Below, piece after piece: positions 33,694 through 42,760 of a stretch of DNA of 64,000 nucleotides. This stretch comes from Nocardia sp. NBC_00416. GTDB lineage: Bacteria > Actinomycetota > Actinomycetes > Mycobacteriales > Mycobacteriaceae. The stretch lies in contig NZ_CP107932.1 in assembly GCF_036032445.1 (NCBI RefSeq), positions 5,892,501 to 5,956,500 on the forward strand. The letters run 5' to 3'. Position numbers and translations under genes: made by a program. Under the pieces are notes generated by a model. That model was not told the DNA's origin and searched no databases. It saw only the letters and a program-made list of their open reading frames with translations. Each line of letters starts with the position of its first letter. Position 1 is the first letter of the stretch.

Positions 33694-36117
33694 ATGCGGC
33701 TGTACCGGGTTCACGGACTCGCGGCCGCGGCCGCCACCGTGGTCGTCGTCCTGACCGTGATCCTGGTGGTGATGGCGCAATCCGCGCGTCACCACGTCGA
33801 CCGCGACACCGCCCCCGCCGTATCGGCGGCCGAACTGGGCGAGCAGTGGACCGCGCTACACGACGGTCCGCAGCCTTATCCCGAGACGCAGATCGACAAA
33901 GACGTGCTCATCAGTATGAGCGACGGTGTGGTGCTGAAAGCCGATGTGTACCGGCCCGCGGCGGCGGGCGGTCAGGCGGAGACCCGCCCGCTGCCCACGA
34001 TCGTCACCATGACGCCGTATTCGAAGATGATGTCGAGCCTCATCGATTCGGCCATGGGCAATCCCGAAGTGCGGCAGTGGACGATGGACCTGGTGCGCCG
34101 GATCAACCTGTCCGGGACCCCGATCAGCGGCTTCGAGGATCTGTTGCACGCCCTGGACGGCGGCACCGTGGCGACCGTGCTCGGGCTCGACAGTCAGCTC
34201 GTACGCGCCGGGTACACAGTGGTCTCGGTGGATGTGCGCGGCACCGGCCAGTCGCAGGGACTGTGGGACACCCTGGGCGAGCGCGAACAACTCGACACCC
34301 GGGAAGTGATCGAATGGTCGGCGCGGCAGCCGTGGTCCAACGGGCGGGTCGCGATGAGCGGTGGTTCCTATGCCGGGATCAACCAGTTGCGTGCCGCCGA
34401 GAACGCGCCGAAACCGCTGCAGGCCATTTTCCCGGTCGAACCGGGCAGCGACCTCATGCGCGATGTGGTCGCGCCGGGCGGCGGTGTGGGCGTGACCTTC
34501 CTGCCGCTGTGGCTGAACCAGGTGAACCAGGCGAAACTCATGCCGGATGTGCAGGCCATGCTCAACGGCACCTTCGACTGGCAGTGGCTCAGCGACCGGA
34601 TGGCCGATCCCGCCACGAATTACGATCTGCTGGCCCAGGCGCTGCTCACGCCGTCGCTGCGCAATATGCCGCCGGCATTGGCCGACGCGCTGGACGAGAA
34701 GAGCGCGTTCCGGCAGGGCATCATGGGGCATCCGGAGAAGATCACCGTCCCGACCTTCGTCTACGGCGGCTGGCACGATATCTTCGCCAACAGCGCGACC
34801 ACCCTCTACAACGACATTCCGTTGCCGCCGGGTCGCAAACAGCTCATCGTGGGCGACACCTACCACGCCAATCCCGGTGCCGGGACCGGAACGACCGGGG
34901 CCCCACCGCGACTGGACGTCCTGCAGCGCGCGTGGTTCGACCACTGGCTCAAGGACATCGACAACGGCATCACCGACTACGGGCCGGTGATCGTGTGGGA
35001 ACAGGGCGGCGCCTGGGTGGTCCTCGACCAGTTCCCGCAGCGGGGGATGACCCACCGGCGGGTGTACCTGTCGAGCGCTCCCAGCGGCACCACCTCCGAC
35101 AGCGTGCACGACGGATCGCTGACCGAGCACCCGGGCGCCGCGGACCAGCTCACGGTCGCTCCCGGCCTGACCAATCTGTGCTCACGGGACGCGGCGCAGG
35201 GCTCGGCGGGGATCACCGGGGCACTGGACATGTGCGCCAAGGATTCTCGTATCGCCGAACGCAACGGGCTCACCTTCACCAGCGATACGATCGCCGAGCG
35301 CACGGTTCTGTCCGGCCCGATCAATGTGCATCTCAACACCGTGCACGACGCCGAGGACGGCTACTGGAACGTGACCGTCAACGATGTGGCGCCCGACGGC
35401 ACGTCGACCGTGCTGAGCACCGGGCAGCTCACCGCCTCGATGCGGGCGATCGACGAAGCTCGTAGCACCCGCTCACCGAACGGCGACCTCACCGCACCGC
35501 ACAACCCGCTCACCCTCGACAGCGTGCAGCAGGTGGTGCCCGGTCAGCCGGTCGCGCTGGATATCGCGGTCATTCCGATCCAGGCCGCGCTCGAACCCGG
35601 CCATCGGTTGCGCCTCGATGTCTTCGCCGGGAATTCGCCCAAGGCGCTGGCCTTCCGGCCCATGCTCAACAACACCGAACTCAAGCCCCAACATCTGGCG
35701 CTGGACCCGGCCGCGCCGAGTTTCGTCAACCTCCCCACCGACCGGCCCCTGTTCGTCTCCCCGGACCAACCGGCCCAGGCCGCCCCGAGGTCGGCCGTAG
35801 CGCCGACTTCGCAGCAGGTGCCGGCGCCGCGTCCGGCCCAGGCGCCCACCCCGCCGACCGTTCCCACCACCACACCCCACCAGGTTCCGGCCCCCACCTC
35901 ACAGCCCGCGCAGGCCCAGGTCCCGCCGGCATATCCCACGACCCCGCCCGCTCCGGCGCCGCGGGCCGTCCCGGCCGCGCCCCCGGCGCAGCCACCGGTA
36001 GCACCGCGGCAGGCCCAGGTCCCGGAAGAAACCACCGGGCCGGCCGCACCCGAAATCCCGGTGCCGACCACGGGCCCGGTCACCACCACCGGACAGCCGC
36101 GGGTCGCCGGCAACTGA
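33694..36117 (+). CDS. CocE/NonD-family hydrolase (S15-like) with Pro-rich tail
   Basis: An 807-residue secreted or membrane-anchored hydrolase. An N-terminal hydrophobic segment (GLAAAAATVVVVLTVILVVM) is followed by an alpha/beta-hydrolase fold with the S15/CocE nucleophile motif SGGSYAG (Ser about 225). GGWHDIFAN and GDTYHANPG mark further active-site regions. A C-terminal beta-sandwich domain follows. From about residue 690 the protein is a Pro/Ala/Gln-rich low-complexity tail of about 115 residues. GGAGGG lies 6 bases before the ATG. Relatives cleave esters or X-Pro peptides; the substrate here is unknown. Confidence 0.87.
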   Translation: MRLYRVHGLAAAAATVVVVLTVILVVMAQSARHHVDRDTAPAVSAAELGEQWTALHDGPQPYPETQIDKDVLISMSDGVVLKADVYRPAAAGGQAETRPLPTIVTMTPYSKMMSSLIDSAMGNPEVRQWTMDLVRRINLSGTPISGFEDLLHALDGGTVATVLGLDSQLVRAGYTVVSVDVRGTGQSQGLWDTLGEREQLDTREVIEWSARQPWSNGRVAMSGGSYAGINQLRAAENAPKPLQAIFPVEPGSDLMRDVVAPGGGVGVTFLPLWLNQVNQAKLMPDVQAMLNGTFDWQWLSDRMADPATNYDLLAQALLTPSLRNMPPALADALDEKSAFRQGIMGHPEKITVPTFVYGGWHDIFANSATTLYNDIPLPPGRKQLIVGDTYHANPGAGTGTTGAPPRLDVLQRAWFDHWLKDIDNGITDYGPVIVWEQGGAWVVLDQFPQRGMTHRRVYLSSAPSGTTSDSVHDGSLTEHPGAADQLTVAPGLTNLCSRDAAQGSAGITGALDMCAKDSRIAERNGLTFTSDTIAERTVLSGPINVHLNTVHDAEDGYWNVTVNDVAPDGTSTVLSTGQLTASMRAIDEARSTRSPNGDLTAPHNPLTLDSVQQVVPGQPVALDIAVIPIQAALEPGHRLRLDVFAGNSPKALAFRPMLNNTELKPQHLALDPAAPSFVNLPTDRPLFVSPDQPAQAAPRSAVAPTSQQVPAPRPAQAPTPPTVPTTTPHQVPAPTSQPAQAQVPPAYPTTPPAPAPRAVPAAPPAQPPVAPRQAQVPEETTGPAAPEIPVPTTGPVTTTGQPRVAGN

Positions 36118-36200
36118 CCGGTACCGGACCATGACGCAGATCACCGTCCGATTCGCCGGGTCCGGCTGCGCGTCGGTCGTCGCGTCGTAAGGTTTCGCCC

Positions 36201-37211
36201 ATGGTGTCGCAGGAGAGAGCCGATCTGGTGCGAGCGGCGGCCGAGGCGAGCCTGCTCGCGGGCAGCCGCCGCTACAACCGCAACGAGGTGGCCGAGAAGG
36301 CCGAGGTAACGCCTGATCTGGCGCGGCGCCTGTGGGTATCGCTGGGTTTTCCGGCGAGCGAGGACGACAGCGCGCGCGATTACACCGATGCCGATATCGC
36401 GGCCATCCAGCGGTTCCGGGAGGTCGGCATCCTGGCCGGCGCGGACGCCCGGCAGCAGGCCGCGACGGCTCGCACTATCGGCCAGACCATGGCCCGCCTC
36501 GCCGAATGGCAGGTCGACCTGGTGCTGGACGAGATCGATCGCCGGGTCGCCGCGGCCGGACCGGGCGCGGACCCGGACCGGATCACCCGCGCGGCCACCG
36601 CCGAGACGGTGGAGTTGCTGGAGAGTCTGCTGTCCTATGCCTGGCGGCGTCATCTCGACGCCGCGCTCGCCCGGAATCTCGGGGAGACCACGGTCGCCGC
36701 GGACTCGACCCGGGTGCTGGCCGTCGGGTTCGCGGATATGGTCGGCTACACCCGGCTCACCCGCCACCTGCACCCCGACGAACTGTCCACCCTGCTGGAG
36801 GCGTTCGAATCCACCACCACCGAGGCGATCTCCGAGAACGGCGGCTGGGTGATCAAGAATGTCGGCGACGAAGTGATGTTCGCGGCCGAATCGCCGCTGG
36901 CGGCGGCGCGGATCGCGTTGGCCCTGCAGGAGTCCACCATGACCGTCGGCACCACACCGGAACTGCGGGTCGCGCTCGCCTATGGTCCGGTGCTGCAGCG
37001 TTTCGGCGACCTGTACGGGTCGGTGGTGAACATCGCCGCCCGGCTCACCGGCGTCGCCCGCCCCGGCACGATCCTGGTGGACGACGGTCTCGCGCCGGAA
37101 CTGGACGGGGAGGCGGAGTTCAGCGTCCGGCAGTTGCGCAGCGTCCGGGTCCGGGGGTTCAACCGGCTGCGGCCACATCTGCTCCGGCGCAATGGAAAAT
37201 CATCACACTGA
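36201..37211 (+). CDS. Class III adenylate cyclase with N-terminal regulatory domain
   Basis: A 336-residue cyclase. The N-terminal helical domain (about 1-165) resembles that of mycobacterial Rv1264/Rv2212-type cyclases. The catalytic domain shows metal Asp in VGFADMVGYT, substrate Lys in GGWVIKNVGDEVMF, adenine-selecting Asp in QRFGDLYGSVVNIAARL, and transition-state Asn/Arg in VVNIAAR. All canonical residues appear present, so it should homodimerise and make cAMP. Upstream and downstream genes are not obviously related. In Rv1264 the N-terminal domain senses pH; whether that holds here is unknown. Confidence 0.88.
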   Translation: MVSQERADLVRAAAEASLLAGSRRYNRNEVAEKAEVTPDLARRLWVSLGFPASEDDSARDYTDADIAAIQRFREVGILAGADARQQAATARTIGQTMARLAEWQVDLVLDEIDRRVAAAGPGADPDRITRAATAETVELLESLLSYAWRRHLDAALARNLGETTVAADSTRVLAVGFADMVGYTRLTRHLHPDELSTLLEAFESTTTEAISENGGWVIKNVGDEVMFAAESPLAAARIALALQESTMTVGTTPELRVALAYGPVLQRFGDLYGSVVNIAARLTGVARPGTILVDDGLAPELDGEAEFSVRQLRSVRVRGFNRLRPHLLRRNGKSSH

Positions 37212-37219
37212 CCTGCGTG

Positions 37220-37234
37220 ATCAAGACTCTTGAT
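37220..37234. promoter_or_regulatory. Small inverted repeat between the cyclase and DUF1330 genes
   Basis: ATCAAG-ACT-CTTGAT is a perfect 6-bp inverted repeat in an AT-rich pocket just after the cyclase stop. It could be an operator for the next gene or part of a terminator. Confidence 0.35.
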
Positions 37235-37327
37235 TTGAGAATACGAGATTTCTGACAACGTAAATAAACCTTTGGGTAGGGTCGTCGAGGAGTCGATCTC
37301 GGCTCGCGCGTGAAAAGGAGATCCAGG

Positions 37328-37615
37328 ATGGCCAAGGGCTATGTCATCGTCACCGAGCTGATCAAGGACCCGGCCGGTATGGCCGAATACGGCAAAGCCG
37401 CCGCCAAGGCGATGTCGGACGGTGTGAAGATCCTGGCGATCGATACCGAGTTCGAGGTCCTCGAGGGGGAGTGGCCCGCCACCCAGACGGTGGTGCTGGA
37501 GTTCGAGTCCACCGCGGCCGCCCGTGCCTGGTACGAATCCGAGGAGTACCAGGCCGCTGTCCCGCTGCGGCAGGCGGCGGCCGACTGCAACGCGGTGATC
37601 GTCAACGGGCTCTGA
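37328..37615 (+). CDS. DUF1330 family protein
   Basis: A 95-residue protein with a ferredoxin-like (dimeric alpha/beta barrel) fold typical of DUF1330: MAKGYVIVTELIKDPAGMAEYGKAAAKAM, then VLEGEWPATQTVVLEFESTAAARAWYESEEYQAAVPLRQAAADCNAVIVNGL. AAGGAG precedes the ATG. The function of the family is not established. It converges on the SHOCT gene with five bases between them. Confidence 0.9.
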   Translation: MAKGYVIVTELIKDPAGMAEYGKAAAKAMSDGVKILAIDTEFEVLEGEWPATQTVVLEFESTAAARAWYESEEYQAAVPLRQAAADCNAVIVNGL

Positions 37616-37620
37616 GCCCG

Positions 37621-37935
37621 CTACCGCAGCAGCTGGGCCTTGGCGGCCGCGAACTCCTGATCCGACAGCGTGCCGGCATCACGTAGCCGGCCGAGACGCT
37701 CCAGCTTGGCGACCAGGTCGTCCTCGGACTGCTCGGGCGGCGGCGGCGCGTACTGCGCCGGCGGCTGCTCGTAGGCCTGCTGCTGCTGCGCGTACGCCTG
37801 CTGCTCACCCGCCCGCCGCTGCGCGCGCCGGTCGACGGCATTGGAGGTCGCGCGGGCGGTCCCGGCCACCACCGCGGTGCGGGCAACGGTGCCCAGCAGC
37901 CCCGGCCGGCCTACTCGCCCTCCTCTGAACACCAT
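37621..37935 (-). CDS. SHOCT-domain protein
   Basis: A 104-residue protein. The basic, Gly/Ala-rich N-terminus (VGRPGLLGTVARTAVVAGTARATSNAVDRRAQRR) and a Gln/Pro-rich middle lead into a C-terminal SHOCT domain (LVAKLERLGRLRDAGTLSDQEFAAAKAQLLR). SHOCT domains are thought to mediate oligomerisation. ATG at 37935 has GAAGGGAAG upstream. It lies 13 bases downstream of the DUF6325 gene on the same strand, so the two form an operon. Confidence 0.87.
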   Translation of the reverse strand: MVFRGGRVGRPGLLGTVARTAVVAGTARATSNAVDRRAQRRAGEQQAYAQQQQAYEQPPAQYAPPPPEQSEDDLVAKLERLGRLRDAGTLSDQEFAAAKAQLLR

Positions 37936-37948
37936 GTCGCTTCCCTTC

Positions 37949-38368
37949 TCACGAGGCGGCGAGCGCCGCGTCCACGGCGTCGCGCGGGATCTGGACGTGC
38001 AATGCCAGTTCACCGCCCGCCGCGGCGACGGTGGCGCCCAGTTCGCGGGCCCAGGTCTGCTCGTACACCACCACCACGGCCGACATCCCCGGCTCGAGGG
38101 TTTCGCGCACCACGTCCAGATCGGTGTCGCTGACCAGGCCGCGCGGATCGACGGACAACCCGCCCAGTCCGACGTCGTCCAGCGGTTCGTCCACCTCGAG
38201 CTGGACGATATCGCCGTCGGAGGTCTTCGCCAGGTAGATCAGATCGATGATCGTCGCGGCACCGTGATCGACCACCTCCCGCAGCGCGTCCACCACCGTC
38301 GGTGCGACGCGGTCCGCGGGAAAGGTCAGCACGGCCAGCTCCACAGGGCCGAGGCGGTCGTTCGTCAT
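37949..38368 (-). CDS. DUF6325 family protein
   Basis: A 139-residue protein of the DUF6325/DUF1269-like group: LGPVELAVLTFPADRVAPTVVDALREVVDHGAATIIDLIYLAKTSDGDIVQLEVDE, and later VVVVYEQTWARELGATVAAAGGELALHVQIPRDAV. It is paired with a SHOCT protein. Similar pairs occur near stress genes in actinobacteria. Function unknown. Confidence 0.82.
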   Translation of the reverse strand: MTNDRLGPVELAVLTFPADRVAPTVVDALREVVDHGAATIIDLIYLAKTSDGDIVQLEVDEPLDDVGLGGLSVDPRGLVSDTDLDVVRETLEPGMSAVVVVYEQTWARELGATVAAAGGELALHVQIPRDAVDAALAAS

Positions 38369-38469
38369 GTCCTCGATCCTGTGGCCCGGGCCGCCTCGTC
38401 CGCTTCATCCGATACGGGTGAAACCGCGCGCTCGGTGGCGCCGACGCGCGCGGAACCTAGGCTGATCGG

Positions 38470-39393
38470 GTGAACACATCCGATCGCACTGCGACAGGCC
38501 GATCGATCGTCCTCGAGATGCCGGGTGTGCGCGCCGAGATCGGGACGGTGGCCGCCGTGCTGCGCGGACTCACCGTCGGTGGTGTCGCGCTCACCGAATC
38601 GGTTCCGGCCGATTCCCCGCCGCCGATGGCCGCCGGTATCGTGCTGGCGCCGTGGCCGAATCGCGTACGTGCCGCCCGCTGGGATCTCGACGGCACAGCG
38701 CAGCAACTCGATATCACCGAGGTGTCGCGATCCAACGCGATCCACGGGCTGCTCCGCAATACCGAGTACGAGGTGCGCGAACAGTCCGCCGGCGCGGTGA
38801 CTCTCGGGGCGCTGGTACCACCGCAGCACGGCTGGCCGTTCCTGCTCGACACCTGGGTCCGTTACCAACTGCGTCCCGACGGACTGAGCGTGACTCACGG
38901 GGTGATGAACCACGCTGACCGGTCCGCACCGTATGCGGTGGGGGCGCATCCGTACTTCCGGATCGGCGACGCCTCGATCGAAGATCTCACCCTTACCGTG
39001 GCCGCGAGCAGCTATTTCGAGGTCGACGAGCGAATGAATCCGACTGCCGAACGGCCGGTCGCGGGTACCCGCTTCGATCTGCGCGCCGGGGTCCGGGTGG
39101 GGGATCTGGACCTCGATACCCCGTTCGGCGGAATCGTGCCCGGCGCCGCCGCCCGGCTCACCGCCGCGGACGGCGCGACCGTCGAACTCGTCCAGGGTGC
39201 GGACTGGCGCTATCTCCAGGTGTTCACGGCTCGCGAATTCCCGCGGCCGCCGGGCCGGGGGCTCGCGATCGCGCTGGAGCCGATGACCGCCCCGCCCGAT
39301 GCCCTGAATTCCGGACAGGGGCTGCGCTGGCTCGACCCCGATGCGAGCTGGGAGGGCGGGTGGGCGATCCGGTACACCGATTCCGGGGCATGA
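38470..39393 (+). CDS. Aldose 1-epimerase family protein
   Basis: A 307-residue galactose-mutarotase-like beta-sandwich protein. It has the first substrate His and arginine segments (APWPNRVRAARW; NAIHGLLRN), catalytic His in VGAHPYFRIGD, and the general base Glu region IALEPMTAPPDALNSGQGL. It interconverts alpha and beta anomers of aldoses. The GTG start is chosen from family length; a TAGGCT -10-like hexamer ending 7 bases upstream would give a leaderless transcript. Confidence 0.88.
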   Translation: MNTSDRTATGRSIVLEMPGVRAEIGTVAAVLRGLTVGGVALTESVPADSPPPMAAGIVLAPWPNRVRAARWDLDGTAQQLDITEVSRSNAIHGLLRNTEYEVREQSAGAVTLGALVPPQHGWPFLLDTWVRYQLRPDGLSVTHGVMNHADRSAPYAVGAHPYFRIGDASIEDLTLTVAASSYFEVDERMNPTAERPVAGTRFDLRAGVRVGDLDLDTPFGGIVPGAAARLTAADGATVELVQGADWRYLQVFTAREFPRPPGRGLAIALEPMTAPPDALNSGQGLRWLDPDASWEGGWAIRYTDSGA

Positions 39394-39607
39394 CCCGACC
39401 GGATGGGCTGTTGCCGCAGTTCGCGTGCCCAGTGTTGCGGACGATCTCCGCGATTCCCGAGCCCGGTGCGCTCACGCACGTGTCGTCCACTCGACCGCCC
39501 GGTCGGGAATACCATGTGGCCATGTCAGTCGGGAGCATTCGAATATCGGTCTTCGGGCTCGGATCAGGGCGTGGGGTCGCGTTGCCCACCGCTTCGGCGG
39601 CATCGGT

Positions 39608-40471
39608 ATGAGGACGGCGGTCCTGGTCACCGGCGCGACCGGTGCGGTCGGGCGGCGAGTGGTCGACGGGCTGGCCGCCGGCGGCGCGGAGGTCCGGGCG
39701 GTGAGCCGGGACCCGTCCACGGCCGGGTTGCCCAGCGATGTCGAATGCGTTGCCGCGCAACAGCCGTTCGGTGATCTGCTGGCAGGCATGCACGCCGCTC
39801 TTGTCAATGTCACCGCGCTGGGGCTCGGTGATCCGGCCGTCGACCCCGTCCGGCGGCTCGACGAACTGGTAGCCGCGGCCCATGCACACGGGACCACCCG
39901 GCTCGTATTGCTGTCGTCGGCGTCCGCGCTGGACCCGGACAGCCCGATCGGGGCCGGGTACCGTCCGCTCGAGAATCGGATCGAACAGTTCACCGGCAAT
40001 GTCACGGTCCTGCGGCCCACCCTGTTCGCGTCGAATACCGCGCACTGGTGGGCGGCCGGTATCCAGCAGGCCCGATCCGCGGGCGCCCCTTACGCCGACG
40101 TGGCGATAGCGCCGATCGACGAACGCGATGTCGCGGACGCGATCACCGCGGCGCTGCTGCGCGCGGCCCGGCCGGGACGGTCGGATCACCTCCTGACCGG
40201 GCCCGAGCGGCTGACACCCCGCGAACTGGTCGCGATCATCGCCGGGCTCCTCGGCACCGATATCGCCTTCGACGAAGTGCCGCCTGCCGTCGTGCGCCGG
40301 GAACTCCTGGACGCGGGGGCCGCGGAATGGGCTGTGGACGGACTGCTGCGTTCCTTCGAGTACGCGGGCAGTGAACCCATTGCGATTTCGGATGCGTTAC
40401 AGCAGTTCACCGGTCGTGCGCCGCGTACGTATGCCGAATGGGTCGCCGACCACCTGACGCTGTTCCGGTAG
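39608..40471 (+). CDS. NmrA-like NAD(P)-binding protein
   Basis: A 287-residue Rossmann-fold protein of the NmrA/atypical SDR group: VLVTGATGAVGRRVVDGLAAGGAEVRAVSRDPSTAGLPSDV, then RLVLLSSASALD and VLRPTLFASNTAHWW. The catalytic Tyr-Lys pair is not evident, so it may be a redox sensor or a non-canonical reductase. It is a paralogue of the protein at 59503-60333 (shared LSSxSxLD and FASNT/FATNT segments). Confidence 0.83.
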   Translation: MRTAVLVTGATGAVGRRVVDGLAAGGAEVRAVSRDPSTAGLPSDVECVAAQQPFGDLLAGMHAALVNVTALGLGDPAVDPVRRLDELVAAAHAHGTTRLVLLSSASALDPDSPIGAGYRPLENRIEQFTGNVTVLRPTLFASNTAHWWAAGIQQARSAGAPYADVAIAPIDERDVADAITAALLRAARPGRSDHLLTGPERLTPRELVAIIAGLLGTDIAFDEVPPAVVRRELLDAGAAEWAVDGLLRSFEYAGSEPIAISDALQQFTGRAPRTYAEWVADHLTLFR

Positions 40472-40577
40472 CCCGGCCCGACGTGCGCGACCCGGCGCTA
40501 ACCGCGCCAGGTCCGGCGGAGTTCACCCGACACCGGGTGGATCCCACCCGCCGCCGCGGCGCCGGCCGGAACCGGAC

Positions 40578-41552
40578 TCATCTCTCGGCCAGCACCAGCG
40601 CGAATCGGTGGGCGGGATCGGTCCAGGTCTGCCGCATCGCGAAGCCGGCCGCCGCCAGTTCCGCGCGGAAACCGGGCAGCCGGAACTTCGCCGAGATCTC
40701 GGTGCGCATCTGTTCTCCGGCGGCGAATTCGACGACGAGATCCAGTTCGGGGATCGTGACCCGCATGGGCTCGGTGGCGACCAAACGCATTTCGATCCAT
40801 TCGAGGTCGCGATCCCATACCGCGAGATGGTCGAATGCGAACGGATCGAAATCGGCGCCGAGACGATCGTTGAGCACCCGCAGCACATTCCGGTTGAATT
40901 CCGCTGTCACACCGGCGGCGTCAGCGTAGGCGGGAATCATCACGGCGGGGTCGGTCACCAGACCTATCCCGAAGAGCACCTGTTCACCGGGGACGAGCAC
41001 CCGATGCAATTCGCCGAGGAATGCGGCGCGTTCCCGGGGCGGGAGATTGCCCAGCGTCCCGCCGAGCAGCGCGACCAGGCGCCGGCCACCGTGCGGCAGT
41101 GCGGGCAGCATGGTGGTGAAATCGCTGACGATTCCGTGGATCGACAATTGCGGGAATTCCTCGCCGATCCAATCGATGGCCGAGCGCAGCGCGCTTTCGG
41201 ACACATCCTGCGGTACGTAGGAGCACAGTGACCCGCGTCGGCTGAGCGCGTTGAGCAGCAGGCGCGTCTTCTCCGACGACCCCGAACCGAGTTCGACCAG
41301 TTCGGTCGCGCCGTACGCGAGGTCGGCGATATCCTCGGCGGCGGTGCGCAGCAACGCCCGTTCGGTGCGGCTGGGGTAGTACTCCGGCAGGCCGGTGATG
41401 AGGTTGAAGAGTTTGCTACCGCGCGCGTCGTAGAACCATTTGGGCGGAAGCCATTTCCGGCTGCCGGTCAAACCCCACAGCACATCCGTCCGCAACTGAT
41501 CGCGCAGGTCGGCTTCCGTGAGCTGAATGTCGAACGTGGGTACGGTAGCCAA
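40578..41552 (-). CDS. egtD: L-histidine N-alpha-methyltransferase, EgtD-like
   Basis: A 324-residue methyltransferase of the EgtD family. Residues that bind histidine in mycobacterial EgtD appear kept: Tyr in GLPEYYPSRTE (58/59), Asn in GGTLGNLPP (169), Tyr in IPAYADAAG (209), and Glu/Ser in MRTEISAKF (285/287). SAM contacts include VELGSGSSEKT. One difference from the M. smegmatis protein as recalled is FGIGLVTDP in place of a TDLVKD segment. EgtD makes hercynine, the first ergothioneine step, but egtABCE are not adjacent. TTG start with AGGAG 7 bases upstream. Confidence 0.87.
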   Translation of the reverse strand: MATVPTFDIQLTEADLRDQLRTDVLWGLTGSRKWLPPKWFYDARGSKLFNLITGLPEYYPSRTERALLRTAAEDIADLAYGATELVELGSGSSEKTRLLLNALSRRGSLCSYVPQDVSESALRSAIDWIGEEFPQLSIHGIVSDFTTMLPALPHGGRRLVALLGGTLGNLPPRERAAFLGELHRVLVPGEQVLFGIGLVTDPAVMIPAYADAAGVTAEFNRNVLRVLNDRLGADFDPFAFDHLAVWDRDLEWIEMRLVATEPMRVTIPELDLVVEFAAGEQMRTEISAKFRLPGFRAELAAAGFAMRQTWTDPAHRFALVLAER

Positions 41553-42153
41553 CGGAGGTCTCCTTTTCCTGCGGCTCTTGTCGAGAAGTTATGGGAAGCG
41601 CGGTTCCGGGACATCCGCCGAATGGGACCGGAATATCCGCACCTGCCCATATCGGACCGTGTATCGCGGTGCCACAGCTGGGCCGGATGACCGCCGGATC
41701 AGGGCGCTGACCGCCGGATGCGGATATTCCGAGAAGCCGCGGCCGATGTTCTGAAAGTGTGTTGCGGTCGGCGCTGTGAACGGGAACCCGCCCACGTCCG
41801 CCACTGGGCCCGATGGCCGAGGATTTCATGGCCGCGTCAGCGCTCGGCGACGACGAGGAAGTCATCTACGCGGGCGACGCCGGCGGTGCGGCGCTCGTCT
41901 GCCTCCAGGCGCTGCACCGGGAGCTCAGGGAACTGCGCGCCGAGGTCGAGCGCCCGCTTGGCGAGGCATCCGGCTATTATTCAGCACCTTCGATGCTGCC
42001 GGTGATCCTGCAGGTAGATATCGGCCGTTTCTCTTCTGCAATCTCCCTGATTCGCCACAGCTGCGGACCGTGCGCTGAATATTGGCTACTATTCGGTTAT
42101 TCACCGATCGTCGTGTGCCGTGCAAACGCTCCGCTCCTGGACGGGAGAGAAGG
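41553..42153. other. 600-bp intergenic region with repeats
   Basis: Between divergent egtD and the molybdopterin operon. A 13-bp inverted repeat (41629-41641 CGGAATATCCGCA; 41719-41731 its reverse complement) encloses a 12-bp direct repeat TGACCGCCGGAT (41688 and 41708). An open frame from 41813 (MAEDFMAASALGDDEEV...) has no recognisable family and runs into the next gene out of frame. I do not call it as a gene. Confidence 0.5.
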
Positions 42154-42759
42154 ATGCCGCTTTTCTCACCGGGATTCTCCGGTCGCCGGCCCACCGCCGA
42201 CACCGACACCCGTCTGCCGCCCGGCCAGTACTCGACCGAGGATTTCCCGGTGCTCTCGGCCGGCCCGACGCCGGTGGTCCATCCGGAGAACTGGACTCTC
42301 ACCATTGTCGCCGAGAGCGGTGCGAAAACCGTCTGGGATCGGGACCGATTCCAGGGACTGCCGCAGGAATCTCCGCACGTCGATATCCACTGCGTCACCC
42401 GCTGGTCGAAGCTCGACACCGACTGGACGGGCGTCTCCTTCGACACCTTGCTCGAAGAAGTCGAGACCCAGGCGGACTACGCGCTGATCGAGTCGTACGG
42501 CGGCTACACGACCAATGTCCCGCTCGAGGATCTCACCGACGGCCGGGCCTGGATCGTGCACAGTTTCGGTGGCCGCGATCTCGATCCGGAACACGGCGGC
42601 CCGGCCCGCCTGCTCATTCCGCATCTGTACTTCTGGAAATCGGCCAAATGGGTCACCCGGATCCAGCTCCTCGATGAGGAGATCCCCGGTTTCTGGGAGT
42701 CCGCCGGATACCACGACTACGGCGACCCGTGGCGCGAGCAACGCTACCGGGACGATTGA
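42154..42759 (+). CDS. Molybdopterin-dependent oxidoreductase, sulfite oxidase fold
   Basis: A 201-residue compact sulfite oxidase/MsrP-type domain. The probable Mo-coordinating Cys is residue 80 in HVDIHCVTRWSKLDTDWTGVSFDTLL. SYGGYTTNVPLEDL and PARLLIPHLYFWKSAKWVTRIQLLDEE are typical of the fold. There is no Tat signal, haem domain or dimerisation domain, so it is cytoplasmic. GAGAGAAGG precedes the ATG. The next gene, a flavin reductase, starts one base after the stop and is the likely electron partner. Substrate unknown. Confidence 0.88.
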   Translation: MPLFSPGFSGRRPTADTDTRLPPGQYSTEDFPVLSAGPTPVVHPENWTLTIVAESGAKTVWDRDRFQGLPQESPHVDIHCVTRWSKLDTDWTGVSFDTLLEEVETQADYALIESYGGYTTNVPLEDLTDGRAWIVHSFGGRDLDPEHGGPARLLIPHLYFWKSAKWVTRIQLLDEEIPGFWESAGYHDYGDPWREQRYRDD

Positions 42760-42760
42760 G

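Noticed and set aside
33694..36117. Second gene in the Pro-rich end of the CocE-type hydrolase
   Set aside because: The Pro/Ala/Gln-rich tail is in frame with the hydrolase; other frames there are low-complexity shadows.
41813..42487. Open frame MAEDFMAASALGDDEEV... upstream of and overlapping the molybdopterin gene
   Set aside because: No recognisable family; its second half is an out-of-frame shadow of the oxidoreductase gene.
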